The position numbers were made by a program, and so were the translations under genes. From Ascaris suum (lineage: Eukaryota; Nematoda; Chromadorea; Rhabditida; Ascarididae), in contig CM024175.1 in NCBI GenBank assembly GCA_013433145.1, positions 2,340,516-2,404,515 of the forward strand: a stretch of DNA of 64,000 bases. Reading direction: 5' to 3'. This document shows positions 35,801-45,138 of the stretch, piece after piece. The notes beneath the pieces are model-generated. The model did not search any database, was not told the DNA's origin, and worked only from the letters and a program-made list of their open reading frames with translations. Each line of letters opens with the position of its first letter. Position 1 is the first letter of the stretch.

Positions 35801-37843
35801 TCATGAATCGTTATTCATGCCCACGCAGAGATAGAATGTGGCAGTTGCAATATGGTCTCTTGTTCAGTGCAGTTGCCGATGACATGTTCATTGAACCTTA
35901 CCAGTAAATAGGTGTGAGCGAAACGAAAATTCTTCCCATAAGATTCTTTTAAGAGGATTTGCTCTAATCGGTAATGTTAAATATAATGACTGCTGCAATG
36001 TGCATTTTTTAGTGTAATCTTTATTCAGTTTTTTATTTTAATTTTTTACATGATCAGTCCTATTTACTGGCCTAGTGTTTTGGGTAGTTCACTAATATGA
36101 TTGATTTGAAAAACGATTGCATTACTTCTTCTAATTTCTGAAATAAAAAAGTGAAGTTGACCTTAGAGAGAATGAGAAACAAAGATGGATTTATTTGCAT
36201 TTCTTAGCATGCTCGTCGATGGAGATATATTATTGCATTATTTGCATATTTGCAAAGTTTGTCATTTACATTCTCCATCATCTGAGAAATGGGAAATAAG
36301 GATTGCATTGCATTATTGCAAAGTTTGCATTGCAGTGCATCATTGCAAAGATGCATTATGTCGGAGTTGTTTTTCATTCGCTGATATTAGTGAAATACTG
36401 AAACAATGACCAAATAATGAATACAGTCATTATAAAAGCAATCATTTGAGTGGAAGCTAAGTTGCGCCTTATTTACCGGCAAAGTTTTCGACGTAGTAGA
36501 TTGATTTTGTTTGGACAAAAAGATGTGGCTTGTATTTCTCTGCTAATAAACAGTGAACCTTGCTTTCGTTATTGAAGGAAGGCATTAATGGTTTTGAAAT
36601 ATAGGATAGCGTGGACCTTAAAGGAAGTTAAGAGATTATCAGTATGTCTTCTTTTCCTCAACGATTTATTGATAGAAGGGGGAATATATGGAGATTTTAT
36701 ATTTCGACTTAAAGATTATCCAGCCAAAATTTTATTTTTATATATTTATTGCGTTTAATAAAGATTAGTTGGAGTTGCATGAAAAACCACTCATAATAAT
36801 TTTTTTCTTGCAGTTATTATTGCTCTCGCCTTCTTGTATCCCTTCAGGTAGCTTGCTTCTTTATAAAACTTGCATGGTTCTCGTTTTATCTGGTTCACGA
36901 ACGATGCATGAAGTATATGAGGTAAATCGTTTAAACTTTCAGGACCATACGAAGATATTGTTGGGGAAATTCGGTGGAGTGAATAGCTCACTGTTCCAGC
37001 ACTGCTTTAAGGCAAGCTCCGATGGCCAATGTTCGAGTATGATTGCTGCGGATGTTGAGGTACATTGTGCCTGTATTTTTTTTTGTTCCAAGGGGATGGT
37101 CATTTTGCTGAAAGTGGCGATGCACTCAGTTGAGGCAGTAGTTTGGATTGTTGATTTTCTTTTCTTTAAGTGATATATTTTCCCTTCTTTTCGGCGTTGG
37201 CGTTTGCGTAACCACACCTTTGTTTTTTAAAAAACTGAACTTTGATCTTGTCGTGAACAATAAGAAATGCGGCGAATTATTAGGAGAGAGCAGAATGAGG
37301 TGCAATTACAAATAAACGGCTTATAAGTTGAAAGCGCACAAGATATCAAGGTAAAGGTTTACCGAATTATGTCTTTATATGCCATAATACAGTTTGATAG
37401 GTGTTTAAATCGGGTGCTGTAGACCACTCGGTTATTTTTCCGGATTAGCTCTGGATAGAATTATATATTTTCATCTGCAAGTTTGTGTTTCTACATAGTT
37501 TTCCTTGCTTGTGTATTCGTGTGATTAGTAACTTTTTATTCCTCTTCGAGTGATATCCCTTCTTAGGTGCCTAGTAAAATTCACGACTGAACCGGAAGAT
37601 TTCGAGAAGGCAGTAGAATTAATTGCTCGCTGCTTTTCATATTATCTGTTACCTGCTTGTTTTCAAGAGAGTATTGAAGTATTATGGTTGTAGAACTATG
37701 TACGCACATATCTGGATGCGGATTCGGCGAAGACGCTCGATCGTACAACACGTCAAATCACTGAATCGATTCGTCTCAATGAGCAACTTCTTAAGCGCAA
37801 TGAATCCATCCTGAAAGAGTATCTGACAAAGAATGGGTTCTGA
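14757..37843 (+). CDS. pam-1: Puromycin-sensitive aminopeptidase (M1 family), 20-exon gene
   Basis: Cytosolic zinc aminopeptidase of the PSA/PAM-1 type, which removes N-terminal residues from peptides. Exons: 14757-14882, 15110-15194, 16518-16717, 17619-17726, 18507-18620, 19690-19864, 24409-24557, 25160-25324, 25661-25864, 27543-27698, 28031-28147, 28727-28861, 30043-30139, 30615-30746, 31247-31416, 32286-32341, 33362-33472, 35495-35584, 36943-37059, 37694-37843. All junctions are GT-AG and in phase except exon 16, which is one base short. The product is about 885 residues, close to worm PAM-1. GAMENWG (about 270-276), HELAH (306-310) and WLKEGF with Glu329 give HExxH-X18-E; Tyr392 in the ITYAK segment is the transition-state tyrosine. 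There is no signal peptide or membrane segment. In C. elegans PAM-1 acts in meiotic exit and embryo polarity; a similar role here is inference. Confidence 0.95.
15110..15194 (+). CDS. pam-1: pam-1 exon 2
   Basis: Acceptor TTTGTTCAG and donor GTGAGT. In phase 0, out phase 1. Encodes the [14 protein letters not shown] stretch, typical of the first M1 beta domain. Confidence 0.9.
16085..16390 (-). repeat. Dispersed repeat B, copy 1
   Basis: On the - strand this aligns with 62,060-62,345. Shared pieces: GGGTAACTGAA; ACCACCAATATCA; GGGTTTGAA; AGCAGAGAAGAA; and the core GTCGATCT.TGCAAAATTGAG followed by TTGCAGC. It ends about 130 bases before pam-1 exon 3. Family unknown; it may be a decayed transposon or SINE-like unit. 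Confidence 0.7.
16518..16717 (+). CDS. pam-1: pam-1 exon 3
   Basis: Acceptor TTTTTTAG; in phase 1, out phase 0, donor GTACAT. Carries the strongly conserved [17 protein letters not shown] motif and ends in TQFE. An internal GTGAG at 16587 is read through, because the frame continues without interruption into the conserved motif. Confidence 0.93.
17619..17726 (+). CDS. pam-1: pam-1 exon 4
   Basis: 36 codons, phase 0 to 0. Encodes [11 protein letters not shown], the M1 signature that follows TQFE, and ends at LTALSNM. Confidence 0.93.
18507..18620 (+). CDS. pam-1: pam-1 exon 5
   Basis: 38 codons, phase 0 to 0. Encodes [21 protein letters not shown], matching the conserved PSA motif that closes the N-terminal domain. 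Confidence 0.93.
19690..19864 (+). CDS. pam-1: pam-1 exon 6
   Basis: Acceptor TTTTTGCAG; out phase 1. Encodes [17 protein letters not shown] and [15 protein letters not shown], leading into the catalytic domain. The next intron (19,865-24,408) carries the antisense LINE. Confidence 0.95.
20261..20296 (-). repeat. LINE 3' tail and left target duplication
   Basis: TCGCATATCA (20261-20270) abuts a short array of CACCTTT units, which reads GGTGAAA on the - strand. It repeats at 23583-23592 at the other end. Confidence 0.85.
20522..20967 (-). pseudogene. LINE C-terminal region
   Basis: - strand frames encode [27 protein letters not shown], then [17 protein letters not shown] and [17 protein letters not shown]. 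This is the conserved region after the RT domain in RTE elements. A frameshift separates the two halves near 20,680. Confidence 0.82.
21043..21064 (-). pseudogene. LINE reverse transcriptase YADD box
   Basis: On the - strand TAT GCG GAC GAC (21062-21051) encodes YADD followed by CALFANN, the catalytic core of the reverse transcriptase. It is in a different open stretch from the upstream part. Confidence 0.8.
21257..21745 (-). pseudogene. LINE reverse transcriptase, N-terminal part
   Basis: The - strand frame shows [49 protein letters not shown], and [15 protein letters not shown], where the first catalytic Asp lies. The frame is lost at about 21,260. Confidence 0.9.
22112..22995 (-). pseudogene. 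LINE endonuclease domain (APE type), broken
   Basis: Two overlapping - strand frames show the order QAYAPAQ, then GDFNA, then NQIDFVLSD and GSDHRLLRS. These are the hallmarks of the exonuclease/endonuclease/phosphatase fold that nicks target DNA. The frame changes near 22,700. Confidence 0.88.
24409..24557 (+). CDS. pam-1: pam-1 exon 7, GAMENWG and HELAH
   Basis: In phase 1, out phase 0. The split glycine codon restores GAMENWG, the substrate N-terminus binding motif. It is followed by [13 protein letters not shown] with the first two zinc ligands (His306, His310) and the catalytic Glu307. Confidence 0.97.
25160..25324 (+). CDS. pam-1: pam-1 exon 8, third zinc ligand
   Basis: 55 codons, phase 0 to 0. 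[17 protein letters not shown] supplies Glu329, exactly 18 residues after His310. The exon ends at SSHPIE. Confidence 0.97.
25661..25864 (+). CDS. pam-1: pam-1 exon 9, catalytic tyrosine
   Basis: 68 codons, phase 0 to 0. [20 protein letters not shown] includes Tyr392, the transition-state stabilising residue. Ends SEASGQ before GTGGAG; reading on into the intron would not give the conserved SWTKQMGFP segment that exon 10 supplies. Confidence 0.95.
27543..27698 (+). CDS. pam-1: pam-1 exon 10
   Basis: 52 codons, phase 0 to 0. Encodes [14 protein letters not shown], the end of the catalytic domain. It follows an empty intron of about 1.7 kb. Confidence 0.95.
28031..28147 (+). CDS. pam-1: pam-1 exon 11
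   Basis: 39 codons, phase 0 to 0, acceptor CTAATTTCAG. Encodes [13 protein letters not shown] and GVKPDEWIK, the small beta-sandwich domain III of PSA. Confidence 0.94.
28727..28861 (+). CDS. pam-1: pam-1 exon 12
   Basis: 45 codons, phase 0 to 0. Encodes [10 protein letters not shown] and [14 protein letters not shown], the conserved PSA segment at the start of the helical C-terminal domain. Confidence 0.94.
28914..29263. mobile_element. Solo LTR, copy 1
   Basis: About 350 bp in intron 12 of pam-1, similar along its length to 54448-54789 and 57339-57706. Ends TGTTG and CCAAC. A TATA-like CTTATATAGGC lies centrally at about 29115. No internal coding region is attached, so it is a solo LTR (BEL/Pao-like ends). 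The target duplication is not clear. The - strand reading CCTATATAAG is the better TATA box, so transcription direction is probably -. Confidence 0.75.
30043..30139 (+). CDS. pam-1: pam-1 exon 13
   Basis: In phase 0, out phase 1. Encodes [16 protein letters not shown] and [11 protein letters not shown], aligned with the YxVW motif of the helical domain. Confidence 0.92.
30615..30746 (+). CDS. pam-1: pam-1 exon 14
   Basis: In phase 1, out phase 1. Encodes [14 protein letters not shown] and [15 protein letters not shown], matching PIGERLGWDPKPGEG of vertebrate PSA. Confidence 0.92.
31247..31416 (+). CDS. pam-1: pam-1 exon 15
   Basis: The acceptor is taken as GTTGCAAG ending at 31246 because it keeps phase 1. 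The better-looking TTTTAG at 31239 puts a TAG stop into the frame after four codons. Encodes [19 protein letters not shown] and HPDLRLT; out phase 0. Confidence 0.88.
32286..32341 (+). CDS. pam-1: pam-1 exon 16, one base short
   Basis: The exon has a good acceptor (TTTGCAG) and donor (GTAAGT). Its start, [15 protein letters not shown], matches the worm PAM-1 motif. It is 56 bases long where 57 are needed; a TGA then falls in frame just before the donor. The fault sits at the A-run in CTAACAAATTG, so an assembly homopolymer error or a true one-base deletion is likely. Confidence 0.85.
32537..32587 (+). other. Imperfect 24 bp hairpin in pam-1 intron 16
   Basis: Arms 32537-32560 and 32564-32587 pair over 24 positions with two mismatches and one G:T, around a three-base CAA spacer. 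Preceded by short GGTATTCA direct repeats. Confidence 0.7.
33017..33080 (+). repeat. tRNA-like relic
   Basis: An A-box-like TAGCTCAGGTGGT (33024-33036) is followed 24 bases later by a B-box-like GGTTTTAGATCC (33061-33072). Arms pair poorly, so this is a tRNA pseudogene or tRNA-derived SINE head in pam-1 intron 16, not a working tRNA. Confidence 0.4.
33362..33472 (+). CDS. pam-1: pam-1 exon 17
   Basis: 37 codons, phase 0 to 0. Encodes [18 protein letters not shown], the conserved PSA helical repeat (AMSQT). The frame is unambiguous, which places the break in exon 16. Confidence 0.93.
33985..34110 (+). repeat. Dispersed repeat B, copy 2, 5' part
   Basis: Shares GAGAAG..ACGAGGCGGGTG, AAGTTTACTGAAGCAA and GGGTAACTGAA with the other copies. 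The matching 3' part lies about 850 bases downstream, so the copy appears split by an insertion. Confidence 0.6.
34213..34551 (+). repeat. Diverged tandem duplication in pam-1 intron 17
   Basis: Two units of about 160 bases, starting at 34213 and 34391. Shared: GAAACAAGA, CATATTTTAAAGAGCAT / CACATTTTAAAGAGCAT, GAACTTTTCTGTAAG / GGACTTTTCTATAAG, TTCTTAT.. GACGTG. Lies between the two halves of repeat B copy 2. Confidence 0.75.
34950..35070 (+). repeat. Dispersed repeat B, copy 2, 3' part
   Basis: Contains the core GAGGTCGATCTTTGCAAAAT then TGAGTTGCAGC and GTCGTTC, as in copies 1 and 3. Read as protein the core gives [10 protein letters not shown] in all three copies. Confidence 0.65.
35495..35584 (+). 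CDS. pam-1: pam-1 exon 18
   Basis: 30 codons, phase 0 to 0. Encodes [18 protein letters not shown] and ends WSYFK, matching VRPQD of other PSA proteins. Confidence 0.93.
36943..37059 (+). CDS. pam-1: pam-1 exon 19
   Basis: 39 codons, phase 0 to 0. Encodes [18 protein letters not shown] and ends AADVE. It joins in phase to exon 20 and matches the GGxNSSLFQ motif of worm PAM-1. Confidence 0.92.
37567..37612 (+). CDS. Possible alternative pam-1 exon
   Basis: TTCTTAG ends at 37566. Read with one leading base, the tract encodes [15 protein letters not shown] with no stop and ends in GCA before GTAGAA, in phase with exon 20. It resembles the same helix as the end of exon 19 (HCFKASS..AADVE). Its 5' phase (2) does not match the normal end of exon 19, but does match a weak internal GT at 36993. 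It could be a mutually exclusive exon or a decayed exon duplicate. Confidence 0.4.
37694..37843 (+). CDS. pam-1: pam-1 exon 20 with stop
   Basis: Acceptor GGTTGTAG; phase 0. Encodes [27 protein letters not shown] and the terminal [10 protein letters not shown], then TGA at 37841-37843. It matches the ERTIQQ..ILLNAAWLKR end of PSA. No clear AATAAA was seen in the next 200 bases. Confidence 0.93.
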   Translation, partial: NYVRTYLDADSAKTLDRTTRQITESIRLNEQLLKRNESILKEYLTKNGF

Positions 37844-38374
37844 GAGTCATGCTTTGTCCTCGGCTGAGTGACTGCCCTCATAAACGGGATCATATTTGTT
37901 GCTGAATCTACCAGTTTTTAAGTTACAATAACACTGTCTACGATGTTTAACAGTATTTTTTGTATGGAGATGGATTTGTTGATTTGGAGCAGTTATGTTG
38001 ACTGAGCAAATTTTGATCATTTGTGATTAGGTGGTCACTTATTTTACGTATAAAAAAGGTTTCGGAGATTTAGCACATCCAATGAAGAATCGAAGAAGCA
38101 TAAGAAACAAATGGAAATTATGACAGTACAAAATGGGAAATATCTTTAAAAAATTGCAGCATGGGATTTTACGGACTCGAGAATATTTGACAACTTGCCG
38201 ATTTCGTTCTGCAGAAATTTCGATTTTATTATTCAATACGCATTAGATCCCTTATGTAAAGATTTCCTTAAGATTTCCTTCATCCTAGTATTGAAATTTT
38301 AGGGCGGAACTTGAGTGCAGTATACAGTACAATAATTTGTTGTCACTTCGCGGCACATACTTTTACTTCATTGA

Positions 38375-38389
38375 GGGGGGGGGGGGGGG
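38375..38389 (+). repeat. Poly-G tract (15)
   Basis: Uninterrupted run of 15 G about 530 bases after the pam-1 stop codon. Confidence 0.97.
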
Positions 38390-40147
38390 AAGTTTGTCAA
38401 TCGCACCGTCTGCTTGTATTTCTTCGATGCCCTCAGCTGAATGCGCATCTGTGTTTTCACAGTTAAGTTACTGAACCTTGTTGCATAGTAAGTGCCATAA
38501 ATTGGGGGAGGGGGGCGTAAGGATATCAATGAGCAGTTCATATGAACTCATCAACTGAGAACTATTTTCCGAAATTTCTTTTCGGCTAAACTTGTTTCTT
38601 TTCCCTATGGGGCTGGGGGAGGAGGTCGTTGAAGCGCGTAAATCAGCCCTCTGCACTCGAATGGCGTCACTGCCATAGCCAATGTCTGTTGGAATTTTGG
38701 GAGAGGGGCTAGAATGGAATGAGAGGAAAGCAGTTTTAAGTTAAGAAACATTAGCCTATATATAAACTACAAAGTTGGTTCATTTTGAAGGGGAAAATTT
38801 ATGCAAAAGAAACTCAGGTGGCCACATTTAAGCCTAAAATTTGCACCGAACCTCGTTCCAAAATCTTTTGCCTAAGCCTCCTTCACCTCCAAGTATACGT
38901 CTAGGTGTCACGGTTGTCATGCCAAGCCGCATTTATGGATATTGGGCTTGCCTCCTTTTGCTCGATATGCTTAGGGCTGTCGCAATACACAAGATCAAAC
39001 TTGTGCCTTGTGTTGCATGTGTTTGCAATCTCAGGTGCTTCCTTGTAATTGTGTATTGATGCTTATTGACAGCGTTTTTATGTTTTATGGTTCACAACTT
39101 TCTGCGCTCCATAATCCATCTCCTATCATATCGGATAATTAGTGCGTATGCAGGAATTCTACAATAAGATTGCCGATATGAAAAGAGCTTCTCAAAGAAA
39201 TTGATATCCACATTCAAAATGTTCATTTTATTCAGCTATGATTAGAGGATTTTAATGCGATTTGCAAAAAAATTTGCATCTTCAAGGTGCATTTTAGAGA
39301 GTTTGTTGCATGTCTGTTTACGTCTACCTGTCCGTCTGTCTTGTCTGTCCATTTTGTTCTGAAAGAATTGAATCTATTGGAGTTTTGAATGTTAGATAAT
39401 CTGAAGATTGTAGTGCATATCTGCTTAGGACGAATCTGCGATTTTTGAGGTTTTTTTAATGGGATTTGACTAGTTTGTTCTTTATTTCTGTTTTTTTTTT
39501 TTGCTTAATTTCTTAATTTTAATTTAATTTTATTTTATTTCTTGCATAATTTGGCGTACGATGCGATGTAGAACTAGATCATAGCAAAAGACGCTAGCAT
39601 GACCTTTATAGATTAGTGCAAAAACCAATATGTGGTTGATTGTTAGAGTCGTAACTAGCAAGCAACCATAGCGATATTATTGCATTGATGAAATTTTTCG
39701 CTTATATAATATTAGAAGAAGTTAGCCGCTTTCTATTTAACGATATGATCGCATCGTTTTTCTTCGTTATTCAATCGCCGATTCTATCTATCCGCATTAT
39801 GCCAAATATTTTTTTTTCTTTTTTCAAGTATTGATGAATGCAAAATTTTGGAGGTTTTACGCATTTTTCTTCTGTTAATCTTTTTTACACATCGTAAATA
39901 AATTTAACGGTATTATATATTTTCGCTTGTTATGATTAATGGATTGATAAACTCCACAATTAATCATAATTTAAAACGTTTCGAATAGATTTATCGGCGT
40001 TCCAATACGATTCACGTCTTTGAGTATTGTTGTTGTTTTGCGAACATAGAGGTTAATTTGTTGCGCAAAAAATTTCATCCTTTATATTAATGGTTGCAGT
40101 AAAATATTTGCGGTAAAATGCGCGAACCTTAGTGGTTAGAGGCTTCA

Positions 40148-40160
40148 CCCCCCCCCCCCC
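40148..40160 (-). repeat. Poly-C tract (13)
   Basis: 13 C on the + strand, then A and 6 C; a G-tract on the - strand. Confidence 0.97.
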
Positions 40161-40739
40161 ACCCCCCTAAAACTAAAACAATTTCTACCCTGAGGAAAGC
40201 TCACTTTCTGAAATAGCTGCAGAAAATTAAAGTTAGAGTCAGAATTCGATTTCAGAAATACTGGCATAGTTGAAAATGGTTGGGCGAATTGTTGACGTGA
40301 GTGAAGCAGATGCAACAATGGCAATAAGATGTGGAAGCGGCTTGAGGGTACCATTCGTGCCTCACTTGACTAACGTGAGCGAAAACATGCCTCAGTTGAC
40401 TAACTTGAGAACGTGAGAATGTGATTTGAATAAGGAATACGGCCTGAACAGTTTAAGAGTTGCGGTTGAGGTGGCTGCAGTGGTCTTGTCCTGAGAGATA
40501 GATCGAGTTATGCGGAGATTACTGAAACCATGAATTAGGCGTGTAATCAAAAAATTGAAATCACGTCAAAATTGGACCATCCAAAGCAGAGATATAATTG
40601 AAAACACTATTTTCTAGTTGTTCGAATAATCACGAGCGAGGGAAAATGTATAAGAGCCTCAAGCCTTCGGAGCATCGGAAAGACAGTGTGTGAAATGCTG
40701 GAGAAGCAGTCTCGCGAATTCGGCGCAAAACGGAAAGAC

Positions 40740-40870
40740 GGTAGACAAAGTACGGACAACAGTCCGGCGCCTTTGACACGTGGGCGACACAGCAAGCAAA
40801 ATGATGGATAACAGGAGAAAATATATTATGGAAAGTACAATAGGGTGAGCTATTCGTAAAATAGAATGAC
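40740..40870 (+). repeat. Dispersed repeat C, copy 1
   Basis: Resembles 62,585-62,700: GGACAACAGTCCGGCGCCTT here and GGATAACAATCTGGCGCCTT there, then CAGCAAGCAAAATG / CAACAGGCAATG, and ATGGATAAC..AAGTACA..GGGTG in both. Unknown family. Confidence 0.45.
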
Positions 40871-41281
40871 AAGAATCCAGGTGGATAGTGTCCACTTTGT
40901 CAGTGGGTAAACGAGTTTGTTTTTAAAAACTTCGGGTAGTGCTACATACATAGGGATTTGTTCAAAAGTAATTGAATCGTCGTGCAGGTCCCGTATACAG
41001 CTTCCTGTTATGCTGAACAGTAAATGAAAATTGAAATGGTGTATTGATGAGAAAGTGGAAATGTGGGATTATTTCACAGGAAGTGAAACAATATGGGACA
41101 TTTCTCAAGTCTACTTAAAAATTATTCTAACTCTTCGTTGGCTCAATTGCAATTTATGTGGTTGAACAATAGCGGCGAAAGTGGAATATGGCGAAGGGCA
41201 ATTTGAATGAATTGCAAGTCGCAGAGAAAAAACACGCATGACGTGAATCTAAATGATTCTTTCTTAATGAGCTGCTAGATT

Positions 41282-42050
41282 GTGACTGAGTTCTATCATA
41301 GCAAATTTGATAAGCTAACTCGAAGATATTTGCTTCATTATTGCTTTTCGATATTTATGCGTAAAAGGCACGTTTATTTGACGTTGACATTTGATGGTGA
41401 TGATGACAAGTGTGTGGTGATGAATATTCACAAAGCGATGCTTACCGAAGCGTTCACGATATTGGTGAAGGATGGCCGTATGATGGTGAACGGAAAGAGA
41501 TGATAGCAATTATAACTCAGGAGATGTTGGCTGTGCTAGACTCGTAGTCGCAATCTTCCTTGAGAGATAATCATGATAATCATGCTAAGTGTAGTCCGTG
41601 ATGTTGGTGCACAAGTTCGGTCCAGAACGAATGGGGAAACACGAAACGGAAATATCTGTCTGTCTAAGGGTCCCAAGTAATAACTATGACATGGCTTTAA
41701 TTAATTCGTTAATTACTGAAGGGGCTGAAGAAGAAAAACGACTTTGTTTAGTAGTTACCCTCAACTTTGGCGATATCGCATAAAAGTGGAACAAGAACGA
41801 TGCCAATGCTGCATTGAACATTTTGAAGGAAGTGAACACTGAAGGCATTCCACAAAGGTTGAATATATGCAATAACACCGTTGTTTGCGGATGCGTGATC
41901 GTTAGGTATGATTGTGTGATAAATTATAGCTGTGACCGTGCATGTAATGCGTCGAGTAGAGGAAGAACTTTTGAAAGAATTTCGTTGAAGACCTCTCGAA
42001 TTAGGGTATCTTGGCATTCGAGGTCCGATTGCCCACATTACTTGTAGATC
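41282..42050 (+). pseudogene. Possible decayed coding tract
   Basis: Successive short + strand frames of fair composition (DKCVVMNIHKAMLTEAFTIL; KFGPERMGKHETEISVCLRV; DMALINSLITEGAEEEKRL) separated by stops. Looks like an old gene or transposon remnant, but the family is not recognised. Confidence 0.2.
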
Positions 42051-42145
42051 AGACGCTAAATGATGTGGCGATGAACAAGTTCTCGAGCGAAACAAATTTT
42101 CACGCCCAAAATTTTTGAACATTTTAAACAGCCTTTGAACATTTA

Positions 42146-42187
42146 AACGACATAAAGACTGCCTTTTCTTGCAGTCTTTATGTCGTT
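42146..42187. other. Perfect 17 bp hairpin
   Basis: AACGACATAAAGACTGC (42146-42162) is followed by the loop CTTTTCTT and its exact complement (42171-42187). Just upstream TTTGAACATTT(T)AAAC occurs twice. No gene is nearby. Confidence 0.85.
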
Positions 42188-43710
42188 CACATCAACAAAA
42201 TTGAATAAGAAACCCGAGCAATGCGCTTACATCAAATTCCTCATTATATTTCATAGAAGCACACCGGAAATGTAATAGCTGGCTTGATCACGCATCTGGT
42301 GGAAGCCGTTCTAGCAAAACCACTAGAGTGTTGCAACGTCTGCAAGGTTGTTTGACACGCACACCTTATATTTTTTGCCATTTCACCATTGAATATCCTA
42401 GCACGTGACTATGCATCAGCTTTTGGCCGTATGCTACATAATCATCATCTCTGAGCCTCTCGATTCCACTAACTTCCCCTCATTCTTGAATGTTAGTGAA
42501 GCGCGATCGGCGCAAATCTGATAATACTTTGGTGATTCCGGAAGGAACGGGAAGCCTACTGAGAGCATAAATGGAACTTCAGCAATGACCGTCCTTTCAA
42601 TTTGTGGAAGGGTTATTTCGAAGAAGACAGTGATCGAAAAAATCCTGCCTCAATGCATCGTTTTGTTGGCAGTCAGTTCAAGATGGGATATCGCATACAA
42701 TATGTTATAGGCTTTTCCAGAAACTGGTTAAGTATCTTTCAAAAATGAGTGAGTGATCGTGTTTACTGGATTCAATTTCGAGCCGATATATTTTCATGAA
42801 ATTTGGCAATTTGCCACATGAAGCAAAGATTATTCGCTCGTTTTCGAATTGTATAAGCAGGTGCTATATACTTGGCGCATTCACACATCGCTTGCTCGAA
42901 ATAAAATCCAATTTTTGTCGTCATCGACATATTGAGCGTTTGTTTGCGTGTACCCTCACTCAGGTATATGAGCGGCGCACACTTCAACTCGTAACAACAT
43001 GCTCTCAGTAGTCGTTCAACATGCAGTACGCAACAATTCAATTCTTAAAAACTCATTAACTACTTGCACACTTCTCGTCTTAGAAATTACACCTCGCTTA
43101 ATTAGCAATAATATCGGCCATCGAAATTGATTATGTCGATCTACCGCGCTAAATCGATCGGCGCTAAAAACCATTTAAGCTTCACTTCAATTGCAATGCA
43201 ACTTGAATGATCCTCAACGCAGCTACAGTGATGCTTAAATTCGATAAAATTTCTTTTCTTCTCAAAGAGCGTCGATGTCGCACAGTTCAATTCTCCCAAA
43301 TATTATGAGGCCAGTGGCCATTGGATAAAAAGAAGTCCTATGCTTTTGATTTAATAAATCTGAATTGTAAACTTTCCCATTATTTCATGCCGCATCATTT
43401 CCACTACAAAACATCACCAGTTGCTCATTTCGGCTCCGTTAACCTGACCTATGGCGCAAACCAACCTTATTTAATACAACTGAAAAACCACCTTCTCACT
43501 ACCTTTCCAGTCTCGAAATTGCCTCAACACTCATCTCCACTCTTCATTTACCATCAGTGCTTGGGTGAAGAAAGAGCAGCTCTCCATCTTCAGAAATCCA
43601 TGACTGCTCGATAGGAAAAGCATGTCTTCGTTATTTTATTAATCGAGAACGAAGCCCAGGGAAAGATAAAACTCACCACGAAAAGAAATGAATAAAGAAG
43701 CAGCAAGGGC

Positions 43711-43846
<136 letters not shown>

Positions 43847-44848
43847 GAAAGACGTTGTAATCAACTTCCCGACTTATTCTTTGAAAGTATTCCATCCTAT
43901 TATAGACCCATTCTGGCAAAAGCCATCTTCTCGGAAGCATTTTACCTGCTTTTGTCCATAATCAGTCTTGCGCAAAAGATAGTTAACTATTTAGGTCACC
44001 TTTTGTTTATTCACCCATAGAAGACTCGAATTATACCCGTTGATTGATGAGTTTTAATCAGCATACACATTGAACGTATGTTATATTAATATGGATATGG
44101 CTGTTGCTCCGTACTCTTTTGCCTCTAATGTTCTGAGACATTCAAATAGTATTTCAATTTTTCAGCTCTTCAACACAAATTTTGAGCAGTTATATCCGTA
44201 TATTTAATTAGTACGAGCAGTAGAGAACAAAAATTTTTATTCTGCAAGGATGACACATATGGGTGCATATATTGTGATATTCTCTGCGAATAAAGGACTT
44301 TCTTATATGGATCTTTTGCCGTTGTAATGTTTTTTTATGCGATTGTAAGCTAAGATTATAAGATAAGACAGGACAAAATAGAAGGTTATGATATGTGCTG
44401 AGTTGTTTTTAAACGTATAAAATATGTAAAAATTCTCCAAAGGTCGAATCTTTCAATTGTTAGTTGATGCGCTGGAAAATATCAGGACGAATTATTCATA
44501 TCCAGCTCGTTGATGATGTTTCCACTCGTCATCGAACAATGGTTATCGGCTAATGCTGAATTAGATTGAAATTAAGCCTAATATGCTTTAAACTGCTTAC
44601 ACTTTTTTGAACCTTAATATAATAATTTATACGTAGCTTGTTGATAGCTTAAGGAATTGGCTAATGTGGTATATGCAAAAGCACATAGTATGCTCGTTCA
44701 TTGGGCGTGCTTCTCGTGATAAATTAGCACAGAAAACTGTGAAGATTTAAGGCTTATAATTGAGATACTATTTTATGATATTTCACGCACCGAACATTTT
44801 TTTTTTCATTTCTGAATGCTATAGGCTCTAAGTTTTGTCCTTGTCCGG

Positions 44849-45138
44849 TTGCGCAACATTTTATATTACTTTCAAGGCATGCAATTCAAGAAATATCGCC
44901 ATTTCGGCGTTTGCAAAATCTTCAATAAAGTGGGAATTGCCCTTTGTGGGAATATAAGGTCTATGCAAATATTTTTCAAAACCACGCTGAGAGCGTGCAG
45001 AAAGATAAGAACCTTCTTAACAGCGCCAAAAAATTACCTTTGGAAGGAAAGTTATTCGCAACATCGCTATGGTTGAATATCGTTGTTGAGAACTCTGTTA
45101 GCGGTTTTAAGGCATTGAAAGTTGGGACATTTTTATGA
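44849..45138 (+). pseudogene. Possible decayed coding tract
   Basis: Two adjoining + strand frames have protein-like content: FQGMQFKKYRHFGVCKIFNK, then VYANIFQNHAESVQKDKNLL and LPLEGKLFATSLWLNIVVEN, the second ending at TGA 45138. A frame change near 44,950 joins them. No splice structure and no recognised family. Confidence 0.25.

Noticed and set aside
40110..40150. tRNA A-box-like CTTAGTGGTTAGAGGC
   Set aside because: No B box follows; a poly-C tract begins immediately.
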